A stretch of DNA of 64,000 nucleotides, from assembly GCA_905221605.1 (NCBI GenBank), contig CAJNDS010000722.1, positions 1 to 64,000 on the forward strand. The letters are read 5' to 3'. Positions 35,001 to 47,569 of this stretch are shown here, piece by piece. The position numbers and the translations under genes are program-made. This stretch comes from Symbiodinium natans (taxonomy: Eukaryota > Sar > Dinophyceae > Suessiales > Symbiodiniaceae). Each line of letters opens with the position of its first letter. Positions within the stretch are counted from its first letter, which is position 1. Below the pieces are notes generated by a model. The model searched no databases, was not told the DNA's origin, and saw only the letters and a list, made by a program, of their open reading frames with translations.

Positions 35001-36598
35001 AGAAATCGCATCTCAAAGGCCTTCCTATGCTTCTATGGCCCGCACTTCAGGAGAAGCAATGGGTGAACCAAGAACTCCTTGGGGGTGCGACGATACTCCC
35101 GCGGTGGAAGCCTCAAGGCACCAACCTGCCATCTTCAACACCCGGTGCTGTACCAAGCAGCAGCGCACGGCAGGCTTTGCTGCAAGGGCCGCTCACCACC
35201 TTCTCTACGCGAATCCTTTGCAAATGCTGCAAGGGGACCTGATATCTGGACACGGAGGCCTGAGAACCACAGAGGGAAAACTGATGTCATGTCAACTGCT
35301 TCTCTGCGAAGGTCCAGGCAAGAGAAGAGTGGAGAGCCGGGCAGGCCTGCACACGACGAGCTGCTCACAAGACCAGTACGGGAAGATCCACAGCTCCGGT
35401 TACTTGCTGTTCAGTTGCTGAGCCTGCTGAAACTCGCCAGTGGCATCCTTGCCTCAAAGAGTCAAAACTTTGACACATCCTAACAGCCTCACTGGTCTAG
35501 TTCTACCTTTTTGCCTCTCTATGCTTGAAGCCGAGCCTGCAAGCTGACGCAGCACTTCCACACCTGGCCACGTGGGCACATAGCCACATGTGCCACACTT
35601 CCACGCTTTGCTGCATCTGGCCGTGCAGAGCAGGGCAAACTATGGGGCGAACCTCCTGGGTGCTCATGCCAAAGCCTGGAAGAGAGGACTCTCTGTCAAA
35701 GACCGACCCACGTTGGGACAATTGGGGCGCCCACGAAAGGTCGTAGACCACGCCTTCAATCACCAGCCTCACGAGGAAGCGCCAAAGTTAAAACCCATCG
35801 CTGGTGGCTTGGGAATCCTCGAGCAAAAATGGTTCTAGAATATTCTGGAATGCCGTTGTGTGCGCGGATCCGACCCCCAACAGAGATCAGCGATCAGTAT
35901 TCAAACAACCGTGTCTCACGCTCATCTGGGTTCAAAGCCAAAGAAGACCACTGTCTGCTTTGGACGCCAGGACCTCCGCTTGCAGGCTCTTCTCGCCAAG
36001 CTTGGCAAAAGAAACTCGGTGCAAGCTCTCACTACATACTCTATCATTCTCACCCATCCGAAATCAATGTACTAGGGGTTGTCAGAATACGGCCGATGCA
36101 TGTTGACACGCTTTCTTCAGCTAGCACCAAAACCACTCTAGCAAAGAGCAGAGTGACGGTCTGGACAGACACCATATCCCCCGGAGTCCCTGATGCGGCA
36201 AGCCTTCCAAGTGTACCCTCGCCAAACCCAGAGACCCCCCAATTTTTCAAAGCCTCCGCGTCGACCTCGTAGAGCGCTGCGGCCTTTTGGAAACGTTTGA
36301 ATGGATTTCAATGGTGTCAGCTTTCTGCTTACACATTCGAGGGAAGGCAGCGCACTAGAAAACTGCATGAGACAACTGCCCCAAACTGCCTGCTGAAACA
36401 AACCCCGTTTGCCTACGTGAGAAGACTTGCACCAAGCACCAAGTAGGATGGTTGGAACAATGCCCACTACACTTCCAAATCCTCATCCGGGAAAACACGG
36501 AAAGGAACATGGAACAGCAGGGATGAAGGACACAAAACGAGGGTCAGTGTGCACTGCAAATGTTCAGAATCCCCTACCCGGCCCTACCCAAGCTTGGT
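29019..36598. other. long stretch without a recognisable gene
   Basis: No confident gene. Minus-strand open frames at 29,379-29,765 (YWTQALNSKGFDMVSQVITS) and 32,532-33,341 (269 codons) are the longest but have no domain signature. Small repeats: a GA run at about 31,612-31,632 and three copies of ACATCTGAGCAC at about 32,548-32,582. Confidence 0.4.
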
Positions 36599-36727
36599 AA
36601 AACCCTAAACCCTAAACCCTAAAAATCCCTAAACCCTAAAACACCCTAAACCCTAAAAATCCCTAAACCCTAAAAGTCCCTAAACCCTAAAAATCCCTAA
36701 ACCCTAAAAATCCCTAAACCCTAAAAA
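36599..36727 (-). repeat. interstitial telomere-like repeat, opposite orientation
   Basis: CCCTAAA heptamers with AATCCCTAAACCCTAA spacing. The C-rich strand is the plus strand, the reverse of the tracts at 11.0, 13.5, 21.0 and 28.7 kb. Confidence 0.9.
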
Positions 36728-36960
36728 CAAGAGATCACACAAAAAACCCAGCTCTTTCCCAACCAGGCAAGCTGATACCAGGGCTCGAGAAAGAAAACGC
36801 GTGTAGAAGCTCAACGCCGCAAACAACCAGAAGACAACAAGCTTGCATGCTGCACAGAAGACCGAAAGAACCCGCTTTGCTGCACACACGTGCGGATGCA
36901 CGGCAGATGAACCGCGAATTTAGGGCTGCACCCCACGTGGACCTGACATGCAACTCCGCC

Positions 36961-37833
36961 TCAGGCTCTTGAGGTGTTTGAGGTGTTTCCGCACCAGGTC
37001 CAGGCTGTTCTGGGTCCTTGCGATATGGGGCACGCAAAGCTGACGACAAAGTTCGACAAAAGGCTTGGTAGCAGCACCATTGCAATTTGTGTCAAAAGCA
37101 AGCTGCGAAAAGCAAATATGTTCCCTATGGCTGAACTAGATCCTCCTCGAAGAGCTCTGGAAGTGCGGCCGCCTGGAATCATGGCAAGAATCGGCAAGAC
37201 AAAAGCACCATATGGACACAACATGACACAATGCGAAATAGATTGGAAAAATGTTCGCCGGTCCGAGACGCTGAGGCGGCTACGACATCGGCCCGGCACC
37301 ATGCATCCAGCACAGACAGGAAGGTGTAGTTCCTTCGAGACAAGTGATAGTCTTGTGAAAGCTGCAAAAGAAGAGAATCTCATACGGACAAGGGCTCGCG
37401 GTGGCTGTTGGAGGTCGAGAAACGCAGGCTCGAAACCTCCGAGGAAAGGGCCAAACACCGAAGAAGATGCAGGTGCTGTGGTACAGCAACCTTCAGGAAA
37501 CGTTCGGAACTTCAGGCAGTCAGCAGAACTGGCCCATGCACGGAGGCACGCTTCTACCCTGCACGTGCTTGCAAAGTCCTCACACCGAGCGGTTGGCAGT
37601 TCAGGCAGCTGCAGCTTGGCCAGATCATCCTGGAACCTGAAGTCAGGCAGCCGGGCCTTTCTTCTTGGCAACAGCACTCTGGCTTCAGTTTGCAAAGGAT
37701 CAAACAACCCCATCTCTTGGGTAAATCGAGGCGAGCTGCCATAGCACGGAATACACCTAGGCTGACTAGGCATCAGATTCGGCAGGTGGCAGTTCGTGGC
37801 ATGGTATGGGCAATCTATGGGTCTAGGCTCCAC
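36961..37833 (-). CDS. hypothetical ORF of 290 codons, overlapped by an antisense 256-codon ORF
   Basis: The minus strand is open for 290 codons. The plus strand at 36,974-37,744 is open for 256 codons over almost the same bases. Neither translation shows a family signature. The minus-strand product is rich in Cys, Ser and Leu with a hydrophobic C-terminal third. The plus-strand product is basic (HAKLTTKFDKRLGSSTIAIC). An open frame this long is uncommon by chance at this composition, so one may be a real exon, but I cannot say which. No start or splice evidence was found. Confidence 0.25.
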   Translation of the reverse strand: MEPRPIDCPYHATNCHLPNLMPSQPRCIPCYGSSPRFTQEMGLFDPLQTEARVLLPRRKARLPDFRFQDDLAKLQLPELPTARCEDFASTCRVEACLRAWASSADCLKFRTFPEGCCTTAPASSSVFGPFLGGFEPAFLDLQQPPRALVRMRFSSFAAFTRLSLVSKELHLPVCAGCMVPGRCRSRLSVSDRRTFFQSISHCVMLCPYGAFVLPILAMIPGGRTSRALRGGSSSAIGNIFAFRSLLLTQIAMVLLPSLLSNFVVSFACPISQGPRTAWTWCGNTSNTSRA

Positions 37834-38904
37834 ACATAAGCTGCCATCGGTCCCCCTCGGCCCACGAGGAACAAAATGTAGGTGTATCGCCTGGCAACAG
37901 AAGATACATGACTGTTCCAGATATGCTGGTATGCTCCAGCTGCAGCTTTCAACGGCTCAGTTTCACGCCAGTGCTCGCTGACAGAAGTCCGTTCCGACAT
38001 CCACCTCCGCAGCTGCAAAGCATACTTTGAAGAGCTACAGGGGACGGGGGTTAGCTATGACTGACAGATGTTGTTCACGCTAAAATGTTCTCAATGGTTT
38101 GTTGCTGCTGTTGCCGATGTCTTTTCGTTGGCGGCGATAGCCTTCGGAAAGTCTCAGCGTTGCTCTTGCTAGTGCTGATGGGTTCCAACACTGATGCGAA
38201 AGACGTATTCGTAGCGAGTATTCGTTTACGATGCACACATGCCACGATGGTTCGAGTTCGTGCAACAAGCGATCTCATCCATGACGCATGCTCAAAACGA
38301 TTGCGTTACGTTCGTGGTTTCCTGAGCAGGCCACAACACTGATGCCAAAATGTGCCTGCGGGGCATCTGTTGGAGCAGACGTGCATCAAGCAACCCCAAT
38401 GTACCCACGAAGACACGAAGTCAGTGGGAAACCCCCCACGTGAGAGCGCAGTGTCTCACAAGACACACAGTCAAGATCCAATAAGCCTCAAGCGTAGCTC
38501 CACAAAAGCTCTGTCAAAGAAACAATGTACTAAAGCAGATGAAAAGGAAAGACTCATTACGCTACCTACTACGCTTGCTTTCGTTAGCATCCTCTGCTGT
38601 GCCACAGCACTCTCGCCTGGACCAAGCAGCCTGCCGCCCGACAACCCGTGACAACTCGCGACGAGCTAGGAGTGGCACCTCCGGGCAACGGCCGTGAACA
38701 GTGTCCACAAAAGTCTCCACAAGCATATTCACAAGAGTCTCAAAAGAAGCTTCACAAGAATCCCGACAAAAGCTCCATCAGAGTCTCCACAACAAGATCT
38801 CCACAAGAGTCTTCACAACAAGAGTACCAAGAAGAGTCCACACCCCCATGTGGAGGCGCCGGCAGCTCGAAGAGGAGTCCCAGCGTTCCCACACAGCCCA
38901 GCCC
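37834..38904. other. unassigned; degenerate AGTCTCCACAA repeats at ~38,701-38,835
   Basis: About ten imperfect copies of a 15-bp CACAAGAGTCTC-type unit lie near the right end. No gene is recognised. Confidence 0.45.
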
Positions 38905-39432
38905 TCACTGAGTTTCTTGGAAAACATCTTTAGGTGCTTTAGCTGCGCTGCTCGAGACTGGTTGATTTCCATCTAAGCTCGCGGGCGGTAGCGAAGGAGG
39001 GCGGCATAGCTCACTCCAGCCGCCAGGTGGTGGAGAAGAAAGCCCTGAAGTACAAAGTAACTCCTGAAATGCTTCACGATTGCTTAACAACTCGTTCGCC
39101 TGAAAAAGAATAGTGGAAGGATCTCGGATTCCGGGAAGAGCCTCAGACTTGGCAAAGCCGCGCACAAGGAACCGCACCAGCATTGCCACTGCCGTGACAA
39201 TGAGCACCACACAGAGCACTGCTAGGAGAAGAATCCAACAGACACCGCAACGACAATTGGCATCTGGATGCCTTGCTGTCCAGTCCGCCGCCCATGAAGC
39301 CACTGCAATTGAGATCCTGCAGAGAGAGTGCGTTGCAGGTCCTGCATCTGTCATTTTTGTCCATTCTATGTACATTGATGTTGATGCCAAAGTTGTTGTT
39401 TGGGCAGCGCCTCGAAGAAACTCACGATCCAA
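38905..39432 (-). CDS. hypothetical ORF with one predicted transmembrane segment
   Basis: The minus-strand open frame of 175 codons has a clear hydrophobic stretch (CWILLLAVLCVVLIVTAVAM, then LVRFLVRGF) flanked by Arg and Cys residues. This is consistent with a single-pass membrane helix about 85-105 residues from the ATG. The C-terminal part is Ser/Pro-rich. There is no recognised family. The ATG at 39,432 may not be the start, and the frame could be one exon of a larger gene. Confidence 0.3.
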   Translation of the reverse strand: MDREFLRGAAQTTTLASTSMYIEWTKMTDAGPATHSLCRISIAVASWAADWTARHPDANCRCGVCWILLLAVLCVVLIVTAVAMLVRFLVRGFAKSEALPGIRDPSTILFQANELLSNREAFQELLCTSGLSSPPPGGWSELCRPPSLPPASLDGNQPVSSSAAKAPKDVFQETQ

Positions 39433-42335
39433 TGTCCGAACGCCATGCTAAACAGTACCTGCCACGAGCATGCAGCCCGCACGTTCACCGCACCCTCACC
39501 ATGCCTGATGATGCGAAGTGAAGTCCAAGAGAAGGTCCTGTGACAGCACTGCGCATTGACAAGGTCACTGTTAGCGCAGCACCTACTGACTCAAAGTAGA
39601 TTTGATGCAGTGCGCTTTCGATTGTCTCTCTACGACCTTCACAACACTGGGCGATGTCACATGCCACATGTCCTTCTCACTTTCACTACGTAAAATTGCC
39701 AACTACCAAGATGAAAGCTGGAACAGGGTCTTGCGAAAGGCAGCAGTGGGCCGATATCAGCCCGGCGGCACCGACCTGGGGCTCAGAGAACACTACCACT
39801 ATCACACGATTCGACAGAAGCAGTCTGTAAATGTGCAAAATAGCTTTGCCAGACGATGCCGTACGGGCCATAACGCAAGCATCCCTCGGGCACAGGCCAG
39901 GCTCAAAAGGCAGAAGAGCTGGCTACGGCAGAGTCGCCTCACGTAAACCTCAGCAGAGGTCAAGTCATGCCAAGTTCAACATGTTTACCACCTCGACGAG
40001 CCGAAAGCCCCTCTGCGCGGACCCACACTCCGTGTGGCGTTTACATGCGTTCACTGTGGGTTCCACGGAGCGCTGTCTCTGCCCACCATGCTTCGCCTCC
40101 ACAGACATTTTTCCACTGTGCTTGCACCACTGAATACCACTGTCATGGGACTGTTGCGACTGCCAAGAAGGAAGCATCTTGGGTTCCACCTGTGGATCAT
40201 TGACCATCATGCCTTGGGTTCACTTCGCGCATCACATGGGATATGGCCTCTCGCATCCCTCCTACAATTCGGAGATCAGCAAAGCTGGCGCAATCATGTC
40301 TGAGCTATGGCAACTACGTATGCGATGTTGCGGAGCTTGGCTATGAAAGCGCAACCCCAACATTGCAGTTGTGTTTAGGACTGCGCTTGCATCGCAAAGC
40401 ACGATGTGCCAACACAGTCGCGCTCGAGCGCGCCAGCCGGAACAGCCATCGCAAAGTGGCAGAGACTCCAAAAAACGACCTCAACTACTAAATGCACTGC
40501 ACTACTACATTGACTTGCCGTGCTATTTCTCCCAGTAGGCTAGGTTGTCCTGTGCAATCCAGTCCAAGCTGCCCAAACAAGGCAGTGTCCCACGACAGCT
40601 CCTTCGCTATACAGCCTGCGCGCAGACGCAAATGTGGCAAGCTTAACTTGCAAGGAAAGACGAATGTATATTGAAGCGCTGACTCGCTGCGATCGCGCCC
40701 GTTTCACGAGCGAACTTGCTTGCACTACACTCACGATCTTGGACAGGTATCACAATCATGATCGAGCACAATCATCGCACAAAACGAGCCTGCTGCTGGT
40801 GACCTGGTCAACAAGTGTGCCATAAGTTGCCAAGGAACTCAAGGAACCATGGGCATTGCGGGGACGACCACATGACAAATTAGCAAGCCCGGGCAAGTCA
40901 AATCTTGTTAACACACATCATTGTCACTGTATTTGCACGCACAGTGCAAGACACACCCGCAAGACCACAAGATAAGCTTGGGACATAGGACGTCATGATC
41001 AGTTCTTGCCTTGGCAACATGCATGTCATGATTAAAGCCTACAATGGTCAAACGAGGGCAACACGCAAACTCATCATGCTTCCCTGCTTGTTACAAGTCT
41101 TGTCACCCAACACAAGTGCAGTCGAGCATCTTGCAGTCGGTAAGCAAACCTGCCAGTTAAAGCCACCTGTCGGCATCGTTGAAAAAACAAACATGTCAAG
41201 AACTGGGCGCAGCTTTGAATGCATTGCCGAATTTCTCTCTCTCTCTCTCTCTCGTTAGGTGCGCTCACTCCAACATGTCGAGAATCTTGTACATACTTAT
41301 TCAAGCCTCGTGCTGGCCAGCTCTCAGCAGCAATAACCGCAGCCAGGCGATCTTGCGGTGGACTGGGTTGCTGGAAAGGCGAATCCTCACTTATCCGTGC
41401 CCTTTGCATGGTGCCATCGCATCTCTGATGGCGGACGAATCTGCAGCACGAGAAAGACCGGCTGCCGAGACGAGCTGCTGTGGACAGCCAAGAAGGGATG
41501 CTGATGTCAGGTTCACGATACCAATCCTCAGTGCAACGCAAAGAAACAAATGCACATGTCCCGACAACACATCCAACTTCCTATAAACTAAGCGTCTGGG
41601 AATTGCTTGTCCGGGTGCTCGCTGTCCTGCCCAACACTGGAAAGTTTGATTGTAGGCCAGGTCACTTGAGGAAACGCTCTTAGGCATCACCAAGTTCAAG
41701 GATCGACGAAAGCTGGTCACAGATAGGACACCGTGGAAGCTCCAGCTCTAGGCTGGGAGGATGACACAACTGCGATGTCCAACTGTGATGTGGCCTTCGC
41801 CCGATCCTTTTCGCACCGTCGGAGAAGCTCCTGCAATACAACTCGTGTAGAACATTCGCGACGACGCACGTGCAAAGATTCGGGTTCGCTTATCATCCAG
41901 GCACGTCGACGCCTCGAACTTGCGGTTGAGCTCGCGCAATTCGGAGTCAGTTGGTTGCTCCTGCCGTCAGACGCTCAACACAACAGCTACAACGCACGCT
42001 GAAGGCCTCAGAGATATGAAAATGTGCTATGCGTGCATCAATTTGTCCTGCCCCACGTTTGGGTTGCCAGCCGGATGAGGATTAGCCATGGCGAATGACA
42101 AGACTTGAGCCGAAAACGACAGCAACACAAAGCAACACATGCCACTTTAGGCTCCAAGACACCGTTGGTTGCCGGAAACGTCCTCCGGAACTCCGCATGG
42201 AAACTTTCAGAGCCTTTGCACAAAATCACTCCCCAATGACATGGACGCTTTCAAGGAGAACGGAAAACGTACTTTATCCTGGCTGCTGCCTCGGCTCTCG
42301 CTTTCATGTCTCCGCGCACAAAAAACGGTGAAGGG
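39433..42335. other. no recognisable gene
   Basis: Only short overlapping open frames and a TC run at about 41,234-41,256. No domain signature is visible. Confidence 0.45.
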
Positions 42336-42372
42336 ACCCTAACCCTTTAAACCCCCAAAACCCTGAACACTA
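42336..42372 (-). repeat. short CCCTAAA-like remnant
   Basis: CCCTAACCCTTTAAACCCCC, with C-rich telomere-like spacing on the plus strand. Confidence 0.5.
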
Positions 42373-42650
42373 AATCTCACATTTGCCCCAGGACCGACTC
42401 CTTGGGTTTTCACGGTTTACAAAGCTCAGAGTTCTTTGGGGGCAACTGACTGAAGAATTTTCGTGAGCAGGTTGACACTTTAGGCGGTATGTCTGGAAGT
42501 CGCTGTAAGCCTGAGTGGCATAGGGTATGTAGGGTTTTGTCATGCCTTCTTGGCTCAGACAGAGAGTCGGCTTTGAGGATCCCCGTAACTTCGTCCCAAA
42601 CAAGAGAACTGAAGCGACTGCAACAAACTCCACTAAACTGCCAGTTCTTA

Positions 42651-42682
42651 CCCGAAACCCTAAAAACCCTAAACCCTTACAC
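42651..42682 (-). repeat. short CCCTAAA remnant
   Basis: ACCCTAAAAACCCTAAACCC within otherwise unassigned sequence. Confidence 0.6.
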
Positions 42683-42947
42683 CCCCCACCCCGCACCCCT
42701 CCCCAAGGCACCTCCCTACCCCAAGCCTAACTTCAGAACACTGAGCCCTACTCGGAGCATCAGTGCACTTCGTAACCCTGGTATAACTGTACGTTTAACC
42801 CAATTGTAACCCTCTGAGGGTACTTGAGGGGCTTCTGAGTGGGCTATATAATGGGTCCGGAATTAATTTAAGTATTTGTTTTGTGTTTTCCCGAAAGCAT
42901 CGCGAAAGGTTCTTCCTTGCGGAGCCCTCTGACCCAACAACATAGAC

Positions 42948-43202
42948 TGAAGTGCATGGAGTCAAGTGCATAGAGTTAAGTACATAAAGTGAAGTGCATA
43001 GAGTTAAGTGCATAGAGTGAAGTGCATAGAGTGAAGTGCATTGAGTGAAGTGCATAGAGTGAAGTGCATAGAGTCAAGTGCATAAAGTTAAGTGCATAGA
43101 GTCAAGTGCATAGAGTTAAGTACATAGAGTGAAGTGCATAGAGTCACGTGTATAGAGTGAAGTGCTCAAAGTCAAGTGCATAGAGTCAAGTGCATAAAGT
43201 AG
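42948..43202. repeat. 15-bp tandem repeat
   Basis: About 17 copies of AGTGCATAGAGTGAA, with GTCAA, GTTAA and AAGT variants. A 20-base inverted copy lies at 45,452-45,471. Confidence 0.9.
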
Positions 43203-43349
43203 AATTCACAATTTTAGTACAATTTCATAGAATTACGAGATGTTAGTAGAATTTAGCCTTCGTACCCAGTCCTACATTTCTCAATTGCAATTACTCTTTT
43301 TAAGGCGGCGGGCTGGGTTGACGTCGTCAATCGGGATTGCAACCCTCTG

Positions 43350-43660
43350 CAGGTTTCGGCGTGGTCGCGGTGCTGAAACCATCGTTTTTTTGCGTTTCTT
43401 GCTGTGCGCGGACAACCCTCTGCCGGTTTCGGCGTGGTCGCGGTGCTAAAACCGTCGTTTTTTGACGTTTCTTGCTTTGCGCGGACAACCCTCTGCAGGT
43501 TTCGGCGTGGTCGCGGTGCAAAAACTATCGTTTTTTGCACATTTTTCGTGCGCGCGTCAACCCTCTGCGGGTTTCGGCGTGGTCGCGGCGCCAAAACCGT
43601 CGTGTTTGACATACAAACACAACCCCTGTGCGGGTTTCGGCGTGGTCGCGGTGCCAAAAC
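43350..43660. repeat. ~72-bp minisatellite, five copies
   Basis: Copies of GGTTTCGGCGTGGTCGCGG start at 43,352, 43,424, 43,498, 43,570 and 43,633 (spacing 72, 74, 72 and 63), joined by CAACCCTCTGC and a TCGTTTTTT segment. A partial sixth match (GTGCGGGTTTCG) lies near 43,710 inside the next ORF. Confidence 0.9.
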
Positions 43661-43685
43661 CGTCGTGTTCTTGCGTTCTTTGACA

Positions 43686-43975
43686 TGCCAACGTTGTTGA
43701 CCATGGCCAGTGCGGGTTTCGAGTTCAGTGTCGACGAAGTCGGGGAAGCCGTTGCGGCCAAGCTTTGTGCATGCATAGGTGACTTTGCCTCAACAGCCAC
43801 AGGCATCAAAGTCGAGGCGGAAGAGTTGGGCAACGACGTCAAGTTCAAGGGGTTGACAGAGGTTGCAGTCAACCCTCTCCAGTACTGCCAACGACCGGAA
43901 CATGCGTTTTCGCGATGGGAGCTGCTGGAAAGTCTTCGATGCAATCGAATCAAGCCGACTACCTGCCTCCGCTGA
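43686..43975 (+). CDS. possible exon of an unknown protein
   Basis: The plus-strand frame from the ATG at about 43,686 reads GFEFSVDEVGEAVAAKLCAC, then VEAEELGNDVKFKGLTEVAV and ends shortly after ELLESLRCNRIKPTTCLR. The amphipathic, acidic, low-repeat character is more protein-like than its surroundings, and the stop at 43,975 is followed by another plausible open frame (43,915-44,136) one register away. No family is recognised, and it may be a single exon or chance. Confidence 0.3.
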
Positions 43976-44517
43976 AAGTCTTGAAACTGGGAAGCGACCT
44001 CATAACCTTGGATCACCGAAGTGTGTGGCGCTATAAGGAATTCCAGCACGAAGCTACCCACAAAGTGACAGCTATGGCCAATGTATTTGAACTTTCTCCG
44101 CCCAAGCCTTCCATCGCCTGCAGAGGGACTCTGTAGCCGACGAGTTTCTGCGGAAGTACTACCATGTGCGACCTGACGTAAATTAAGCAAAACAGAGAAC
44201 AGCAAGCTTCATGGACCCTGGACAGCCATAGCTTGGCTGTTTCCAGGAGGTTTCTGTACTAAGACTCGATGGAAAATGCAGAGTGATTCATCGCTGCCAT
44301 TTCCACAAGGCATGGTGCTTGGCTGGTTTGTACGCACTTGAGTTGCCCTTTTTCTGAATCGATTCCAGGGGACTTGATTGACACGTACACAATTTTTCGC
44401 GTTGCAACCCGAGACATTTAGCTTGTCGTCAAGTCAGAACCTAGGTGCCTGTGCTCCCCCCCCGCCCCCAAAGCCCAAACTACCCCTAAACCAAACCCAT
44501 AACCTGCCGTAAGACCC

Positions 44518-44640
44518 AAATATCGCGGGACTCGAATTCCTCGAAAACCTCGCAAATATCGTGGAACTCGAAGTCCGGTGCCTCGACAACCTCGCAAATA
44601 TGGCGGGGCTCGAATTCCGGGATGTCGAAACCGAAACAGC
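44518..44640 (+). repeat. CTCGCAAATATCGTGGGACT minisatellite, left array
   Basis: About three copies of a ~42-bp unit (CTCGCAAATATCG, TGGGACTCGAATTCC) on the left side of the ACT microsatellite. The same unit in the same orientation follows the microsatellite at 45,556-45,700. Confidence 0.85.
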
Positions 44641-44687
44641 CCGGTTTTCCAGGATGCAAGTGCCCGGCCGTCTGATCCGTGGCGGCT

Positions 44688-45372
<685 letters not shown>

Positions 45373-45555
45373 CTTTTGACTACAGAACAAGGAAAACAGA
45401 AACTAGTAGACGATTGGCCCGAAAGCATCGATTTGCCGTGCGTTGACTCTGTGCACTTCACTCTATGCACTCGAACTGTGTGCACTTGAACAACTGTATG
45501 CACTGACATGGTTGCATACTCTGTGCACTGCACTTCTCTGCATTTCAATTGCGTC

Positions 45556-45700
45556 TCGCAAATATCGTGGGACTCGAATTCGGGGGTGTCGATACCCTCG
45601 CAAATATCGAAACCATCGCAAACGTCGTGGAACTCGAACTCCTGCCTTGCAAATATCGTGGGACTCGAATTCCGGGACTCGAAAACCTCGCAACTATCGA
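45556..45700 (+). repeat. CTCGCAAATATCGTGGGACT minisatellite, right array
   Basis: About three to four copies of the same ~42-bp unit as at 44,518-44,640, in direct orientation. Confidence 0.85.
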
Positions 45701-46545
45701 AGCGCAGAGAGTCTGTGCCGAACCTCAAGCGAGGAGCTTCCAGCCCGGTCAAGCCCGAAGCAACCAAGACTGGAAGGAACAAGCTTCCGGCGGAGGAGCG
45801 CGGGCGGGCCAGACGCCGGCAGGGTGCAGGGCCGCCTTAGCGCAGCGGCGGAGTAAGCGAGATTACTCGCCTGAACTGGTCACTCCTCTTGATGATCTCC
45901 ATGAACAGGAGATGCGGCGAGAGCTTTTCATGAGAGCCGAAATTCGAACTGGCGCCCACGTCAAATTGGGGGCGGGGTCGGCCGAGCCCGCCAAGGAAGA
46001 AGGCAGTGGATGCCGCTAAGGCCCAGGGCCTAACGTCGCTCACGGACCCGGTGGCGGGCTCCGCCGCTGGAGTCGTCGCCAAAGGCAGGGCGGCGGTGAG
46101 TTTGGAGAAGAGCGACAGCTGTTTCTCCCAACTGGCCGCAAAGAGCCGCGGGCTCTTCTGTTTTCAGGGGCTTGCGGGTCGTGTCCAGGCCGCAGCACCC
46201 ACAGCACCCGTGAGCATTCCCACGCTGGCCGACACTGCCCACAGAGGAACGGCCAAAACGATTACCACACGTACGCCAGGCCGGCGTAACAAAGGTTCTA
46301 CGGTCAGTCGCGGCAATGCGCTCGCCTGCGGCACAAGCCATGTGCGCGGCTCTTGCTGAGTCCGGTAGGGGTAGTTCCAGATAGGTCAGTAGCCGTAGCC
46401 GTGGCTTAGGACCGGTAGTACAGGGGAGGCCCACACACACGAAGCCAGAATTGCCTAGATTTTTCGACCCCAGATTTGGAGGTGACAGAATCACAGCTGC
46501 AAGCCTCACGCGCACACTGCCTTCTGCTTCTACTATCTGGCACAC
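45701..46545. other. unassigned, GC-rich
   Basis: A plus-strand frame around 45,840-46,000 (DYSPELVTPLDDLHEQEMRR) looks protein-like but has no recognised family. Minus-strand frames overlap it. Confidence 0.3.
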
Positions 46546-46549
46546 TTCC

Positions 46550-46990
46550 AGCGAATAGTCACGTGCTCTTCCCGCAACTGCACCCCTGCCCACTTACACG
46601 GCGTCACTAATTAAGATTAGAGGGGCACCTACTGTAGCTCTGGCGAAGTTGGCGTGACAAGCCTTGGCGGAGTCGGCGGAGTCCTCGCAAATTGCAATTT
46701 ACCAAAAGAGTGCCTGGAGTCCTAGGTTTCCCGATAACAAAACAATACAGCGACTCCGCCGTTCGCGGGCAGACTCACCACCTTGGTCCGTTTTGCTAAG
46801 ACTACAGGGGTGGAGGGCCTCCATCGCAGGAACTCGTCTCTTAGCACTTGCTGTGGATCTTCAAAACACAGCCAAGCCTCCCTCACTCCAACTCTTTTGA
46901 AAGAGGTTAAACCCAACCCAGCCCCTTTATAGCATGGTTAAACCCGCCCAAGCCCACCCCAAGCCCACCCGAAAGCTACCCTCAGCGCCT
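46550..46990 (+). repeat. diverged direct duplication, first copy
   Basis: Matches 47,570-47,945 in order: CCAGCGAATAGT, CGCAACTGCAC, GCAAATTGCAATTT, TCACCACCTT, TTTTGCTAAGACT and CACGGTCAAAACCAC-type motifs. Both copies run into CCTTCAAAACACGGTCAAAC repeats. Confidence 0.8.
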
Positions 46991-47569
46991 TCAAAAACAC
47001 GGTCAAACCCATCCAGCCCTCAAAGCACGGTCAAAACCACCCCAAAGCCATTCCACCTTCAAAACACGGCAAATCCACCCCACCCACTGCACCCCTTCCA
47101 AACAAGTCCAACTTACTCCAAGTTCCAAATCCACGCCAAACCCACCCCAAACCCACCCGCTATTCTCAGTCCCTTCAAAACATGGTCAAACCCACTCCAA
47201 ACCCACGTGCACAACTCTGTCGCTGGGAACATTGCCCTTTCCAAAATCTTCTTCTTCATTGAGCGTATGGCAACTTCACATTCGGGCTGCACACGCTCAA
47301 ATATCTTTGCTGTTCAAAGCCCAAGCCTCAAAAAACAACTAACAGGCCAGCATTGCCAGAACGAAGCCCAGTTACAGGCGACCGGGTTTTCAGGGCCGCA
47401 AAACAGAACTTTTCCAGAATGATCTCTACAGTTGCAGTTGGCAGCATTGACAAAGACAAGCATGCAGCTGCTTTGGACAAGCCTCCGCGCCCACGATTGC
47501 TTCTACAGGCTCAATTGAAGGGCCAAAAAACGGACCGTCTTGCAAAAATGGAGCCGCAAAGCACTTCCC
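46991..47569. other. ACGGTCAAACCCA-type degenerate repeats, then unassigned sequence
   Basis: C/A-rich degenerate repeats to about 47,200, then unassigned sequence. Confidence 0.5.
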
